Made by a program: the position numbers and the translations under genes. From the NCBI GenBank assembly GCA_938049795.1, contig CALLCD010000145.1:1-17307 (forward strand): DNA of 17,307 nucleotides, read 5' to 3'. Source of the stretch: an uncultured Hyphomonadaceae bacterium (GTDB taxonomy: Bacteria > Pseudomonadota > Alphaproteobacteria > Caulobacterales > Hyphomonadaceae). Below the pieces are notes generated by a model. That model was not told the origin of the DNA and did not search any database. It saw only the letters and a list, made by a program, of their open reading frames with translations. This document shows, in pieces, positions 7,712-14,098 of this stretch. Numbering within the stretch: the stretch's first letter is position 1; every line of letters begins with the position of its first letter.

Positions 7712-8674
7712 CTAAGCGGGCTGGTCGCGTAACAGGGTTTCAAAATAGGTGACGGTGCGCTTGAGCCCGTCTTTCCAGTCAATCTCCGGTTCCCAATCGA
7801 GGGTGGATTTGGCGAGTGAAATATCGGGCTTACGCTGACGCGGATCGTCGGACGGTAAAGGCTGGCGTTCGATTTTCGAGGCCGATCCGGTCATGTCGAG
7901 AATGGTCTGGGCCAGCGCCTCAATCGTCATCTCGACGGGGTTGCCAAGATTGATCGGGCCGGTCACATCGGGGCCTGAGCCCATGAGCTTGATCAGGCCG
8001 CCAACGAGATCATCGACATAGCAAAACGAGCGGGTCTGCTGGCCATCGCCAAACAGGGTCAGCGGTTCATTGGCCAATGCCTGCAAGATAAAGCTCGAGA
8101 CGACGCGGCCATCATTGACGTGCATGCGCGGGCCGAACGTGTTGAAGATGCGGGCGATTTTGATCTCGAGCGCATGTTGGCGGTGATAGTCGAAGAACAG
8201 GGTTTCGGCCGCCCGCTTGCCTTCATCATAGCACGAGCGGATGCCGATTGGGTTGACATTGCCCCAATAGTCTTCCGTTTGCGGATGAACTTCCGGATCG
8301 CCATACACTTCAGATGTAGACGCCTGAAGGATTTTCGCCCCGAGCCGTTTGGCGAGCCCCAGCGCATTGATCGAGCCGTGCACGGAGGTTTTGAGCGTTT
8401 GCACCGGATCGCGTTGATAATGGATGGGCGCGGCGGGGCAGGCGAGGTGGTAGATTTCGTCAGCTTCAAGATAAAGCGGAAACGTGACATCATGCCGGAC
8501 CAGATCAAAGCGCGGATGGCCGAACAGGTGGATCACATTCTGCCGCGAGCCGGTGTAGAAATTGTCAACGCAGATCACTTCATGTCCCGCATCGACAAGC
8601 CGGTCGCACAGATGCGAGCCGACAAAGCCCGCCCCACCCGTGACGATAATGCGTTTGGGAGTCGAGAGGGACAT
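7712..8674 (-). CDS. UDP-glucuronate decarboxylase (UDP-xylose synthase), extended SDR family
   Basis: 320 residues, matching soluble bacterial UXS enzymes (about 310-320). It converts UDP-glucuronate to UDP-xylose with bound NAD+, supplying sugar for surface polysaccharide. The Rossmann motif GGAGFVG is at 13-19 and the acidic NAD-ribose residue in CVDNFYTG at about 35-42. The substrate region is HLACPAAPIHYQ (76-87), the catalytic segment STSEVYGDP (119-127), and the Tyr149-xxx-Lys153 pair in SCYDEGKR is the form typical of UXS. RIFNTFGPRM (175-184) is also characteristic. It has no N-terminal membrane anchor, unlike animal or plant type II forms. A dTDP-glucose dehydratase is the main alternative but would have a different active-site motif. 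It lies 46 bp after rlmE and 51 bp before the thioredoxin-fold gene. Role in a glycan together with the nearby methyltransferase is inference. Confidence 0.92.
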   Translation of the reverse strand: MSLSTPKRIIVTGGAGFVGSHLCDRLVDAGHEVICVDNFYTGSRQNVIHLFGHPRFDLVRHDVTFPLYLEADEIYHLACPAAPIHYQRDPVQTLKTSVHGSINALGLAKRLGAKILQASTSEVYGDPEVHPQTEDYWGNVNPIGIRSCYDEGKRAAETLFFDYHRQHALEIKIARIFNTFGPRMHVNDGRVVSSFILQALANEPLTLFGDGQQTRSFCYVDDLVGGLIKLMGSGPDVTGPINLGNPVEMTIEALAQTILDMTGSASKIERQPLPSDDPRQRKPDISLAKSTLDWEPEIDWKDGLKRTVTYFETLLRDQPA

Positions 8675-8720
8675 GGGAGTTGCGCTTTCGTTTTGGGGGC
8701 TTGTGTGCGGGCATCGAGGC

Positions 8721-9428
8721 TTAGCGCCTGAACCCTGTCGCTACGACAAAAATTTCAGGTGATCCAGCCCGGCTTGACGGTGGCTTGATATGTTTGACTG
8801 TTTTGAAGCTCTGCTTGAGCGTGTTGAGCACATTTGAAGTCGCCCCGCCCTGGAAGACTTTCGAGCAGAACGCGCCGCCCGGCTCGAGATGTTCGAGCGC
8901 AAAGTCCACGGCAATTTCGACGAGCGCCACGGTGCGCAAATGGTCGGTCTGGCGGTGGCCCGTCGTGTTCGCGGCCATATCCGAGAGGACAAGATTTGGC
9001 GCGCCCGACAGCCCTGTGAGCATTTGCGCAACCGCTTCCTGGTCATTTACATCGCCCTCGACAATATGAACGCCTGCCAAGGGATCAACGGGCAACAGAT
9101 CAATGCCGACAATCTCGCTCAAGCCGCGCAATTGCAACACTTGCAGCCATCCGCCCGGCGCGCAGCCAAGATCGACCACGCGCTGGCCTTTCTTCAAGAG
9201 CCCCGTTTTCTCGTGAATTTCCAGCAATTTGAACGCCGCGCGCGCGCGATAGCCTGCGTCCCGCGCTTTTTGCACATAAGGGTCGGAGAGTTGCCGCTCG
9301 ATCCATTTTTTCGAGCTTTCGCTCTGGGCATTATGGGCGGTCACTTTGCGCGCATTTACGCGGCGGCCGGACGTATTGGCCGGGGCTTTGGCCGGCTTTT
9401 TCCAGCGCCGTTTTCCGTCATCGGTCAT
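8721..9428 (-). CDS. rlmE: 23S rRNA (uridine-2'-O)-methyltransferase RlmE (FtsJ/RrmJ)
   Basis: 235 residues; Family knowledge: methylates the 2'-O of the A-loop uridine (U2552 in E. coli) late in 50S assembly. SAM motif VVDLGCAPGGWLQV at about 84-97. The K-D-K-E catalytic tetrad is complete: Lys67 (AAFKLLE), Asp150 (LSDMAAN), Lys190 (CSKVFQG) and Glu225 (SPEIFVV). The first ~40 residues are a basic, Ala/Lys/Arg-rich extension (KRRWKKPAKAPAN) longer than in E. coli RlmE and common in alphaproteobacterial versions. The start ATG overlaps the stop of the upstream ppx/gppA-like gene as ATGA (9425-9428), which points to translational coupling. Confidence 0.96.
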   Translation of the reverse strand: MTDDGKRRWKKPAKAPANTSGRRVNARKVTAHNAQSESSKKWIERQLSDPYVQKARDAGYRARAAFKLLEIHEKTGLLKKGQRVVDLGCAPGGWLQVLQLRGLSEIVGIDLLPVDPLAGVHIVEGDVNDQEAVAQMLTGLSGAPNLVLSDMAANTTGHRQTDHLRTVALVEIAVDFALEHLEPGGAFCSKVFQGGATSNVLNTLKQSFKTVKHIKPPSSRAGSPEIFVVATGFRR

Positions 9429-10531
9429 GAGGCGTTCGCTCTCTGATCTGGGGTGGAGGGCGCTGGTGATTTGCGTCTGCGCCGACGTTTGGGTTTTCGG
9501 GTGCTGTGCATCATCGAGAGCAGAAGTCCCTCACGAAGCCCGCGATCGGCCACGCGCAAACGCGGGGAGGGCCACGAGGCGAACGCCGCTTCGAGAATGG
9601 CGCACCCGGCGAGCATCAGGTCTGCGCGGTCTTTGCCGACGGTCGGAATGCGCGCGCGGTCTTCGGGGGTGGCGCTGGTGAAATCGCCGATGGTCTCGCG
9701 GGTTTCGCCAAGGGTCAGCCATTGCCCGTCAACCCGGTCGCGGCGGTATTTCTGTAGCCCGAGACGAATGCCCGCCAGACAGGTCACTGTGCCCGATGTG
9801 CCGATCATGTAGGCGTTTTCCGTGGCCAGACGGTCCGCAAACGCTTCGCCCTTCGGCCAGCTCGCAAAGGTCTCGCAAGCGCTCTGGTGCATGGCGTCGA
9901 ATCTATCCCCTTCGGCCGCATCCGCAAAACGCTCGGTCAGCGTGACCACGCCAAGCGGGAAAGAGGACCACGCGCTGATCGGCATCGTGTTCACAAGCGT
10001 TTTGATGTCGCGCGCGGGCTGATCTGACAGATCAATGAAAGCCACCTCCGTCGAGCCGCCGCCAATGTCGAGCACCATGACGAGCGTCGCGTCCGGCTCC
10101 AGCAAATCATGGCAGCCGATCGCAGCGAGCCGTGCCTCTTCCTTGGCGCTGACAATTTTGAAGCTCAGCTTGGTGCGGGTCTGAACATCGCGAATAAACT
10201 GCGCGCCATTTTCGGCTTTCCGGCAGGCCTCCGTCGCAATACACCGGACATGGCGCACGCCGAGATGTTTCAGCTTGCGCCGGATCACCCCGAGCGCATC
10301 GAAAGTGCGGTCCATGGCGGCGTCCGAGAGCTTGCCCGTCGCCGAGAGCCCTTCACCAAGGCGCACGATTTGGGAGTGGGAATCGACCACATGAAAGTGC
10401 TCGCCTGCAGGCTTGGCCACCAGCAAACGGCAATTATTCGTCCCCAGATCCACCGCCGCGTAAAGCGGTGGTTTGTGTCGTCGGCCATGCGTTCGTGACT
10501 TGCGCGCCGCCGGCTTATTGTTCATAGGCAT
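9425..10531 (-). CDS. Ppx/GppA phosphatase family protein (short form)
   Basis: 368 residues with an actin-like ATPase-fold Ppx/GppA domain. Members hydrolyse polyphosphate or pppGpp. Motifs: AVDLGTNNCRLLVA (26-39, phosphate loop 1), ATEACRKAENG (99-109), MVLDIGGGSTEVAF (152-165, phosphate loop 2) and MIGTSGTVTCLAGI further on. The C-terminal HD-type domain of long exopolyphosphatases is absent; instead the protein ends in a basic tail (KPKRRRRRKS). This short form next to rlmE is the usual alphaproteobacterial arrangement, and sequence does not decide between polyphosphate and pppGpp as substrate. ATG 10531 and the in-frame ATG 10525 are both possible starts. The N-terminus is also basic (ARKSRTHGRRHK). 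It is divergent from hspQ, with 40 bp between starts. Confidence 0.92.
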   Translation of the reverse strand: MPMNNKPAARKSRTHGRRHKPPLYAAVDLGTNNCRLLVAKPAGEHFHVVDSHSQIVRLGEGLSATGKLSDAAMDRTFDALGVIRRKLKHLGVRHVRCIATEACRKAENGAQFIRDVQTRTKLSFKIVSAKEEARLAAIGCHDLLEPDATLVMVLDIGGGSTEVAFIDLSDQPARDIKTLVNTMPISAWSSFPLGVVTLTERFADAAEGDRFDAMHQSACETFASWPKGEAFADRLATENAYMIGTSGTVTCLAGIRLGLQKYRRDRVDGQWLTLGETRETIGDFTSATPEDRARIPTVGKDRADLMLAGCAILEAAFASWPSPRLRVADRGLREGLLLSMMHSTRKPKRRRRRKSPAPSTPDQRANAS

Positions 10532-10571
10532 AGAACGCCCAACTTGTTTTTCGTTGGTGCCTATCTAGCAC

Positions 10572-11015
10572 ATGGTTCGAAATTTATCGATGTTTCTGCG
10601 GTTATTTAGTTTTTTTCGACGCAGGCGCGCTGTACCAACCGAAGCCATTGTCCCGGAAAAGGATGTTGACGTGATGGGCCGCGCCCTGCCGCTTGAGCGT
10701 GAGGCGAAATATGCCATTGGCGATGTCCTGCGCCATCGTGTGCATCCGTTTCGCGGGGTTGTCTTCGATATTGATCCGGAATTTTCAAACACGGAAGACT
10801 GGTATGAGGCGATCCCCGAGGCGGTGCGTCCGGCCCGTGACCAGCCTTATTATCATCTGTTTGCCGAGAATGATTCGAGCCATTATGTGGCCTATGTCTC
10901 CGAGCAGAACCTCATACCGGACGAAAATCTTGAGCCGGTGTCGCACCCCGACATTGTCGATGTCTTCGATTATTCAGACGAGGGTTACGCTCTGAAACAG
11001 GTTCATAGCCATTAG
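10572..11015 (+). CDS. hspQ: Heat shock protein HspQ (YccV domain) with N-terminal extension
   Basis: 147 residues. The HspQ/YccV domain covers about 45-125: KYAIGDVLRHRVHPFRGVVF, DPEFSNTEDWYEAIPE, VRP-RDQPYYHL and YVAYVSEQNLIPDE, the well-conserved alphaproteobacterial pattern. E. coli HspQ (about 105 residues) binds hemimethylated DNA in vitro and is a specificity-enhancing factor and substrate of Lon. Here the domain is preceded by about 40 residues with a hydrophobic patch and RRRR (LFSFFRRRR). In-frame ATGs at 10590 and 10674 are alternative starts; no Shine-Dalgarno decides. Starting at 10674 would remove the extension and give a protein of E. coli size. A possible sigma32-like promoter upstream is described in the findings. 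Confidence 0.92.
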   Translation: MVRNLSMFLRLFSFFRRRRAVPTEAIVPEKDVDVMGRALPLEREAKYAIGDVLRHRVHPFRGVVFDIDPEFSNTEDWYEAIPEAVRPARDQPYYHLFAENDSSHYVAYVSEQNLIPDENLEPVSHPDIVDVFDYSDEGYALKQVHSH

Positions 11016-11035
11016 TCCGTTATGCTGGTGATGAC

Positions 11036-11299
11036 CTAGCTGATCGGGCCCGACTTTTTCGAGCCAATGGTCTGATCAGGCGCATTCATGGCCATCCAGC
11101 GCAGCAGGCAAGCGCGTGACTGATAGATGGAATGGCTGAACTCAACGTCAAACTCGCCATCGCCGGAGGCTTCTGCGGCGATTGAATCTGCGAAGGCGGT
11201 TAACTGCTCGAACAGGTCTTGGGCGGCACGTCTTTGTCTGTCTCTCGTGACCGCTTCAACATTCTGCCGAGCGCTGTCTGAATTATCTTCTTTAGGCAT
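11036..11299 (-). CDS. Hypothetical protein, 87 residues
   Basis: Not recognised. Soluble, charged and probably helical: an acidic/basic first half (SARQNVEAVTRDRQRRAAQDLFEQLTAFADSIAAEA) looks like one long amphipathic helix. It is followed by acidic GDGEFDVEF and a segment SIYQSRACLLRWMAMNAPDQ with hydrophobic residues. No signal peptide, membrane helix or metal motif. ATG 11299 has AGGAAAA about 5 bases upstream, a good ribosome binding site, and the 84-bp gap to the LuxR gene is A/T-rich, suiting a promoter. This makes a real gene likely. It converges on hspQ with 20 bp between stops, and may be transcribed together with the luxR-type gene upstream. Confidence 0.72.
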   Translation of the reverse strand: MPKEDNSDSARQNVEAVTRDRQRRAAQDLFEQLTAFADSIAAEASGDGEFDVEFSHSIYQSRACLLRWMAMNAPDQTIGSKKSGPIS

Positions 11300-11383
11300 G
11301 GTTTTCCTGAGAATCTATATTACCAAAACTTTACATTATGCGGGTTGATTTATCTGGCTACTGTCCAAAAGTCGGCTTATTCC

Positions 11384-12088
11384 TCAAATAGCATTGATCC
11401 GTGTTGCAATGACGCAAGCATGAGTCGTATTGCGTGCCTTTAGCTTCTTGCGTGCGCGTGACTGGGCGTCTTTGACGGCGCTATCGGAAATGCGCAGGAT
11501 GCGGCTTGTGTCCTGGATCGACTCGCCGCGGGCGGCGCATTGCAAGACTTCGCGCTCTTGTTTGCTAAGCTGGGGCTCTGGAACAGAAACCTTGTGGACA
11601 AGCACGTCGAGGTCTTCGAGCAGCTTCTGACACAGCTTATCAACCGGCTCGATCGTGTCCGGCGAGAACGGGAACACCGGCCCGCCAATTGAAACGCCGC
11701 CGCGCAAGTCTCCGATCTCGTTGTGAAGCGGCACGACATAGCCTTCCTTTAGCCCGTAGGACTGGGCAATACTGTAGAGGAACGCGCTGTGCTTTGACGT
11801 ATCTTCCACCGCCTCACTCCAGAAATAAGGTCTCTTCGCAGTCCGCGCATACTGGATGATCGGATCGAGTGAGAAGCCGCGTTTCTCCGCCCAGTGATCG
11901 AGCAGGCCAGAGGGCCAATTGGAATAGATGTGCACGCTCTCGTCACCATAGAGGGGAATGTCGCGATGAACGCTTGAAACGACATAGTAGGGAATATCGA
12001 GCTGCTTGATCGCTTTCTCGAAGACGGCCAATATGTCGGCAATCTCTTTGGTCCTGGGAGGGGTCGGACGTAGGACGTTGTCTGTCAT
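11384..12088 (-). CDS. LuxR-family transcriptional regulator with autoinducer-binding domain
   Basis: 234 residues from ATG 12088; a TTG at 12145 in the same frame would add 19 hydrophilic residues, and neither start has a clear Shine-Dalgarno. Residues about 10-160 match the acyl-homoserine-lactone binding domain: YSNWPSGLL (Trp58), LDPIIQYAR (Asp75-Pro76), RPYFWSE (Trp90) and GLKEGYVVPLH (112-122), so the usual ligand-contact positions are largely kept. Residues about 174-230 are the helix-turn-helix (LSKQEREVLQCAARGES, then ILRISDSAVKDAQSRARKKL). The recognition region departs from the family: the common EIA is DTS and the usual His after TVxx is Asp. No luxI-type synthase is in the window, so it may be a LuxR solo. 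It is divergent from the FAD oxidoreductase gene. Confidence 0.9.
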   Translation of the reverse strand: MTDNVLRPTPPRTKEIADILAVFEKAIKQLDIPYYVVSSVHRDIPLYGDESVHIYSNWPSGLLDHWAEKRGFSLDPIIQYARTAKRPYFWSEAVEDTSKHSAFLYSIAQSYGLKEGYVVPLHNEIGDLRGGVSIGGPVFPFSPDTIEPVDKLCQKLLEDLDVLVHKVSVPEPQLSKQEREVLQCAARGESIQDTSRILRISDSAVKDAQSRARKKLKARNTTHACVIATRINAI

Positions 12089-12150
12089 GTCTTGGAGTTT
12101 TTCTTGCTCTTGGTGGACTTGTTTTTCCCTATCATTTTCAGGCAAGTCCG

Positions 12151-12167
12151 GTGGCTGTAACCGCCAC
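12151..12167. repeat. Short inverted repeat in the luxR-type/oxidoreductase intergenic region
   Basis: GTGGC (12151-12155) and GCCAC (12163-12167) form a perfect 5-bp inverted repeat around a 7-base spacer, 63 bp upstream of the preferred LuxR start. Its 17-bp span and symmetry are compatible with an operator for a dimeric HTH protein. The arms are short, so chance is a real alternative. The same intergenic region (12089-12335) also has four TTTGCG copies, the first two 21 bp apart. Confidence 0.3.
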
Positions 12168-12335
12168 TTGTGTTGGGGTGAATTTCGTAACTTTGCGCAA
12201 CGTAAAGCGAGGTTTGCGAAACTCCAGCCAAATTGTCAGATGATATGTGAATAATTGTTCAAAACGCTCGCCGGGTTTGCGTTTGCGAAGCGATCCGTTT
12301 ATGGCCAGCACAGCAAGCTGATGAAAGTGTCCCGA

Positions 12336-13324
12336 ATGCCCAAAATTGCAATTATTGGAGCCGGATTGGCCGGGCTCAGCTGCGCGAGAGAGATCGCTCT
12401 GGCCGCGCGTCCTGAAATGGATATTGCAGTTTACGATAAGTCGCGTGGGATTGGCGGGCGTATGGCAACGCGCTATGCGGGCGCGTATGAGTTCGATCAT
12501 GGCGCACAATATTTCACCAGCGGATCGGACAGGTTTGGCGCGTTTCTGGCCGAGCAGACTGGCCAGGGGCATGTGCTGCAGTGGCCTGAGAAAATACAGA
12601 GAATCGGCGGCGCGAGCGCGCGTGATGCGGTGCGTTATGTGTCCGCGCCGCGCATGAACACGCTGTGCAAGGCGATGGCCGAGCCGCTGGAGACGGTGCT
12701 CAATACGCGGATCTCGGGGCTTGAGCGTGCGGGCGATGGCTGGCATCTGCAAGACGAGGCGGGCAACCGCATGGCCCGTTTGATTATGTCGTCAGCGCCA
12801 TGCCCGCCCCGCAAATGATCGCGCTGTTGCCGGACGCGTTTGCGGATCAGCGCGCGGGGTTAGCGAGTGTCCGTATGGCTGGATGCTTTGCGCTGATGCT
12901 CGGATTTGAAGCGGAGGTCGCCATGCCTTGGACGGCGGCGCGGGTTGACGGGTCGCCGGTGGGCTGGATGGCGGTCAATTCGAGCAAACCCGGGCGCGAG
13001 ACGGCGATGTCCGTTCTGATCCAGTCGAGCAATGACTGGGCCGAGGCGCATCTCGAGGATGATCCGGAGAGGGTCGAGGCCGCTTTGCTGGAGGCCGCGT
13101 CCGAGCTGGCCGGTCTTGATCTGGCGCGGGCTGATCACAAGGCGCTGCATCGCTGGCGTTATGCGGCGACGCCTGAGCCGCTGGGGGCACCGTTCCTGTT
13201 TGATCGGGCGGCGGGGCTGGCAGCGTGTGGCGATTGGTGTCTCGGCAGCAAGGTCGAGGCGGCGTTTGAAAGCGGGGTCCAGCTTGCCGATGCGCTGCTT
13301 TCCGAGATTGCGGCGCGCGCCTAG
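12336..13324 (+). pseudogene. Renalase-like NAD(P)/FAD-dependent oxidoreductase, frameshifted
   Basis: One protein in two frames. The first part (ATG 12336 to about 12770) begins with FAD-binding Rossmann GAGLAG, then YDKSRGIGGRMATRY and FDHGAQYFT, typical of the renalase-like COG3380 flavoproteins. In its own frame it runs into TGA at 12816. The second part, two bases out of phase, is open from before 12770 (HGPFDYVVSAMPAPQM) through HRWRYAATPEP, DRAAGLAACGDWC and KVEAAFESGVQLAD to TAG 13322-13324, the C-terminal FAD-binding half. Adding one base near 12770 gives about 329 residues, the family's normal length, so a single lost base is the simplest reading. Starts at ATG 12321 or 12336 are both possible; neither has a clear Shine-Dalgarno. 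Apart from the shift there are no stops, so the lesion is recent or a sequencing error. Confidence 0.88.
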
Positions 13325-13716
13325 CCGTCTTTGGATTTGTGGGCGAGGCGACCGGCATTGGCTTCCCAATTCTGGCCATCAAACGGGCAGACCGTCACGT
13401 CGAGATTTTGCCAGTCATCAAGACAGCGATAGGTCACCGCCACGCCATCAGGGTTCGAGCGCGGAATGTAATAGCTTTTCACCCCGCAGGTTTTGCAAAA
13501 GAGATGTTGTGCCGCGCCGGTGTTGAAAGTGTAGCGGGTGAGCGCGTCTTCGCCTTGCAGGAGCTTGAAGCGGCTCGCGGGCACAATGACGTGGATATTG
13601 CCGGACATAGCGCAGATCGAGCAATTACAGTCCTCGGCCTCGAAGCGTTCCGGCAAACCGACGTCGAACCGGACTGCGCCGCAATGGCATCCGCCCTTAT
13701 GTCTGATAATGTTCAT
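13321..13716 (-). CDS. GFA-family zinc protein (glutathione-dependent formaldehyde-activating-like)
   Basis: 131 residues, the standard size for the GFA/CENP-V-like (DUF636) fold. All zinc ligands are visible: Cys10 and Cys12 in GGCHCGAV, Cys30, Cys32 and Cys35 in CNCSIC, and Cys74 and Cys77 in FCKTCG, followed by YIPRSNPDGVAVTYRCLD. The founding member was reported to speed addition of glutathione to formaldehyde, but most homologues have unknown substrates, so the function here is open. The start at 13716 overlaps the end of the YbjQ-like gene by 20 bp and has no Shine-Dalgarno, so coupled translation is likely. Its stop shares the palindrome CTAG (13321-13324) with the stop of the convergent oxidoreductase. 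Confidence 0.93.
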   Translation of the reverse strand: MNIIRHKGGCHCGAVRFDVGLPERFEAEDCNCSICAMSGNIHVIVPASRFKLLQGEDALTRYTFNTGAAQHLFCKTCGVKSYYIPRSNPDGVAVTYRCLDDWQNLDVTVCPFDGQNWEANAGRLAHKSKDG

Positions 13717-14038
13717 TAGGAGTTATATAGACCGCCGTGCCCGAGACAGCCACCATCATCATCGACCCGCCCTCACCAACCACTTCATAGTCAATGTCTA
13801 CACCCACTACCGCATTGCCGCCGAGGCTCCGGCACTCAGCCTGCATCTCCTGCATCGCGGCCTCGCGTGCCTCTCGGATCGTATCTTCATAGGCTTGCGA
13901 GCGGCCGCCGATTACGTCGCGGATGCTGGCAAACAGGTCTTTGAAAATGTGCGCACCGATAATGGCCTCGCCGGTGACAACGCCTCTATATTCGCGGATG
14001 TCGTGGCCCTGAAGGGTTGGCGTGGTGGAAACGAGCAT
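13697..14038 (-). CDS. YbjQ/UPF0145 family heavy-metal-binding-domain protein
   Basis: 113 residues, full length for UPF0145. Typical features: the N-terminal MLVSTTPTLQGHDIREY, then GVVTGEAIIGAH, IRDVIGGRSQAYE, the helix EAREAAMQEMQAECRSLGGNAVVGV and the final strand GTAVYIT. Members form small oligomeric beta-rich rings; the proposed metal binding is weakly supported and the physiological role is unknown. AAGGGACC before ATG 14038 is the ribosome binding site. It is separated from scpA by 60 bp that hold an A/T-rich palindrome, suggesting its own regulated promoter, and it overlaps the GFA gene by 20 bp. Confidence 0.94.
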   Translation of the reverse strand: MLVSTTPTLQGHDIREYRGVVTGEAIIGAHIFKDLFASIRDVIGGRSQAYEDTIREAREAAMQEMQAECRSLGGNAVVGVDIDYEVVGEGGSMMMVAVSGTAVYITPNEHYQT

Positions 14039-14057
14039 AGTTTGGTCCCTTTTGCTT

Positions 14058-14076
14058 ATTATTGATAAACAATAAT
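14058..14076. repeat. A/T-rich perfect inverted repeat upstream of the YbjQ-like gene
   Basis: ATTATTG (14058-14064), spacer ATAAA, CAATAAT (14070-14076): a perfect 7-bp inverted repeat. It is bracketed by two direct copies of TTGGTCC (14042-14048 and 14078-14084). It lies 20-38 bp upstream of the ATG at 14038, where a promoter or operator would be. It is too A/T-rich for a good terminator of scpA. Confidence 0.5.
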
Positions 14077-14098
14077 GTTGGTCCTTGCATCATGTGTT

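Noticed and set aside
10574..10590. GGTTCGAAAT resembling a tRNA T-loop
   Set aside because: No acceptor, D or anticodon arms nearby; it is in the first codons of hspQ.
11043..11060. TCGGGCCCGA followed by CTTTTTC as a terminator for hspQ
   Set aside because: With a 4-base loop only three pairs remain, too weak for an intrinsic terminator, and it lies inside the 87-residue gene.
12193..12287. Four TTTGCG copies upstream of the oxidoreductase
   Set aside because: A six-base word in a GC-rich region, with irregular spacing after the first pair; not enough to call a regulatory array.
12301..12321. Six-codon upstream reading frame whose TGA overlaps ATG 12321
   Set aside because: No ribosome binding site, and the overlap is easily explained by chance; the true start of the oxidoreductase is uncertain.
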